Assembly (NCBI RefSeq): GCF_019880555.1
Contig: NZ_JAINVU010000001.1
Coordinates: 124,001 to 188,000, forward strand
Length of the DNA: 64,000 bases
Reading direction: 5' to 3'
From: Hephaestia mangrovi
GTDB lineage: Bacteria > Pseudomonadota > Alphaproteobacteria > Sphingomonadales > Sphingomonadaceae
This document shows positions 63,787 through 64,000 of this stretch, in pieces; positions within the stretch are counted from its first letter, which is position 1; each line of letters opens with the position of its first letter. The notes beneath the pieces were generated by a model. That model was not told where the DNA came from, did no database searches, and saw nothing but the letters and a program-made list of their open reading frames with translations. The translations under genes were made by a program, and so were the position numbers.

Positions 63787-64000
63787 ATGATCGACCGGCG
63801 GATCACCGCATTCGTGCTGGCGGGCAGTGCCGCGCTGGCCACGGCGGGATGCCAACAGCACGGTGCGGCGACCGGCAACCAGGCGGCGCCTGGCAACGCC
63901 GTGGCGGGCAAGACGGTGTTCGGCGCGCCGACCCCGACGCCAGCCCCGACGCCGACCGCGAAACCCGGCGCGACGCCGACGCCGCGCTCGATCATGCAGC
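63787..64000 (+). CDS. Lipoprotein, cut by the window end
   Basis: The first 71 codons. ATG at 63787 follows GGGGAGAGAG. Signal peptide with lipobox LATAGC, then a Pro/Thr-rich linker (TPTPAPTPTAKPGATPTP). Lies 13 bases after the antiporter stop. Nothing more can be said from the part present. Confidence 0.7.
   Translation, partial: MIDRRITAFVLAGSAALATAGCQQHGAATGNQAAPGNAVAGKTVFGAPTPTPAPTPTAKPGATPTPRSIMQ

Overview
The window is high-GC alphaproteobacterial chromosome, most likely Sphingomonadaceae (Sphingomonas or a close relative). The evidence is a 420-residue serine palmitoyltransferase with active-site positions identical in numbering to the Sphingomonas paucimobilis enzyme, a ceramide-synthesis gene set, a MucR/Ros regulator beside tsaB-rimI, two large TonB-dependent receptors, and the SUF operon layout. 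No CRISPR array, rRNA or replication origin is visible. All similarity statements come from reading the protein sequences; no database search was run.

Layout. 1-5.6 kb: a chaperone-usher pilus operon of the spore-coat-U (Csu-like) type: subunits, chaperone, usher, tip protein, and a convergent small secreted protein. 5.8-6.2 kb: remains of an AraC-type regulator. 6.3-12.7 kb: a four-gene operon of ECF sigma factor, FecR anti-sigma factor, TonB-dependent receptor with an STN signalling domain, and a serine hydrolase matching the lasso-peptide isopeptidase AtxE2, with no lasso biosynthesis genes in sight. 13.4-16.6 kb: LysR regulator, aldo/keto reductase, MFS exporter. 16.8-19.5 kb: a toxin-antitoxin pair and a small tRNA-Glu-linked integrative element (integrase plus AlpA).

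19.6-32.8 kb: DAHP synthase, then the sphingolipid region: a GNAT-fold candidate ceramide synthase, a membrane desaturase/hydroxylase, LptG/LptF, a hybrid histidine kinase, spt, acp and cerR, running into proB and obg. Sphingomonads replace LPS with glycosphingolipids, so LptFG in this neighbourhood is notable. 32.9-39.9 kb: mixed housekeeping genes (tyrosine phosphatase-like protein, TetR, GNAT, rpmA/rplU, a biotin-dependent acyl-CoA carboxylase alpha subunit, MaoC hydratase, DUF1905 protein).

39.8-46.2 kb: a complete SUF iron-sulfur operon read leftwards: rrf2-sufB-(unknown secreted protein)-sufC-sufD-sufS-sufT-sufA. Palindromic repeat elements are inserted in it, one in frame inside sufS. 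46.3-54.2 kb: AraC regulator, pyrD, long-chain acyl-CoA synthetase, an LpxO-like dioxygenase, NifU/NfuA, malonic-semialdehyde-reductase-like nitroreductase, tsaB, rimI, mucR. 54.3-59.0 kb: an MFS sugar porter and an Oar-like TonB receptor preceded by two LacI-type operators. 59.1-64.0 kb: rlmB-like methyltransferase, tRNA-Tyr, L,D-transpeptidase, two small lipoproteins (one cut by the window end) and a cation/proton antiporter.

The observations most worth following are the orphan lasso-isopeptidase/receptor operon, the palindromic element read as protein in SufS and its sibling that supplies the maoC ribosome-binding site, the unknown gene embedded in the suf operon, and the toxin gene whose expected start codon is ATA.
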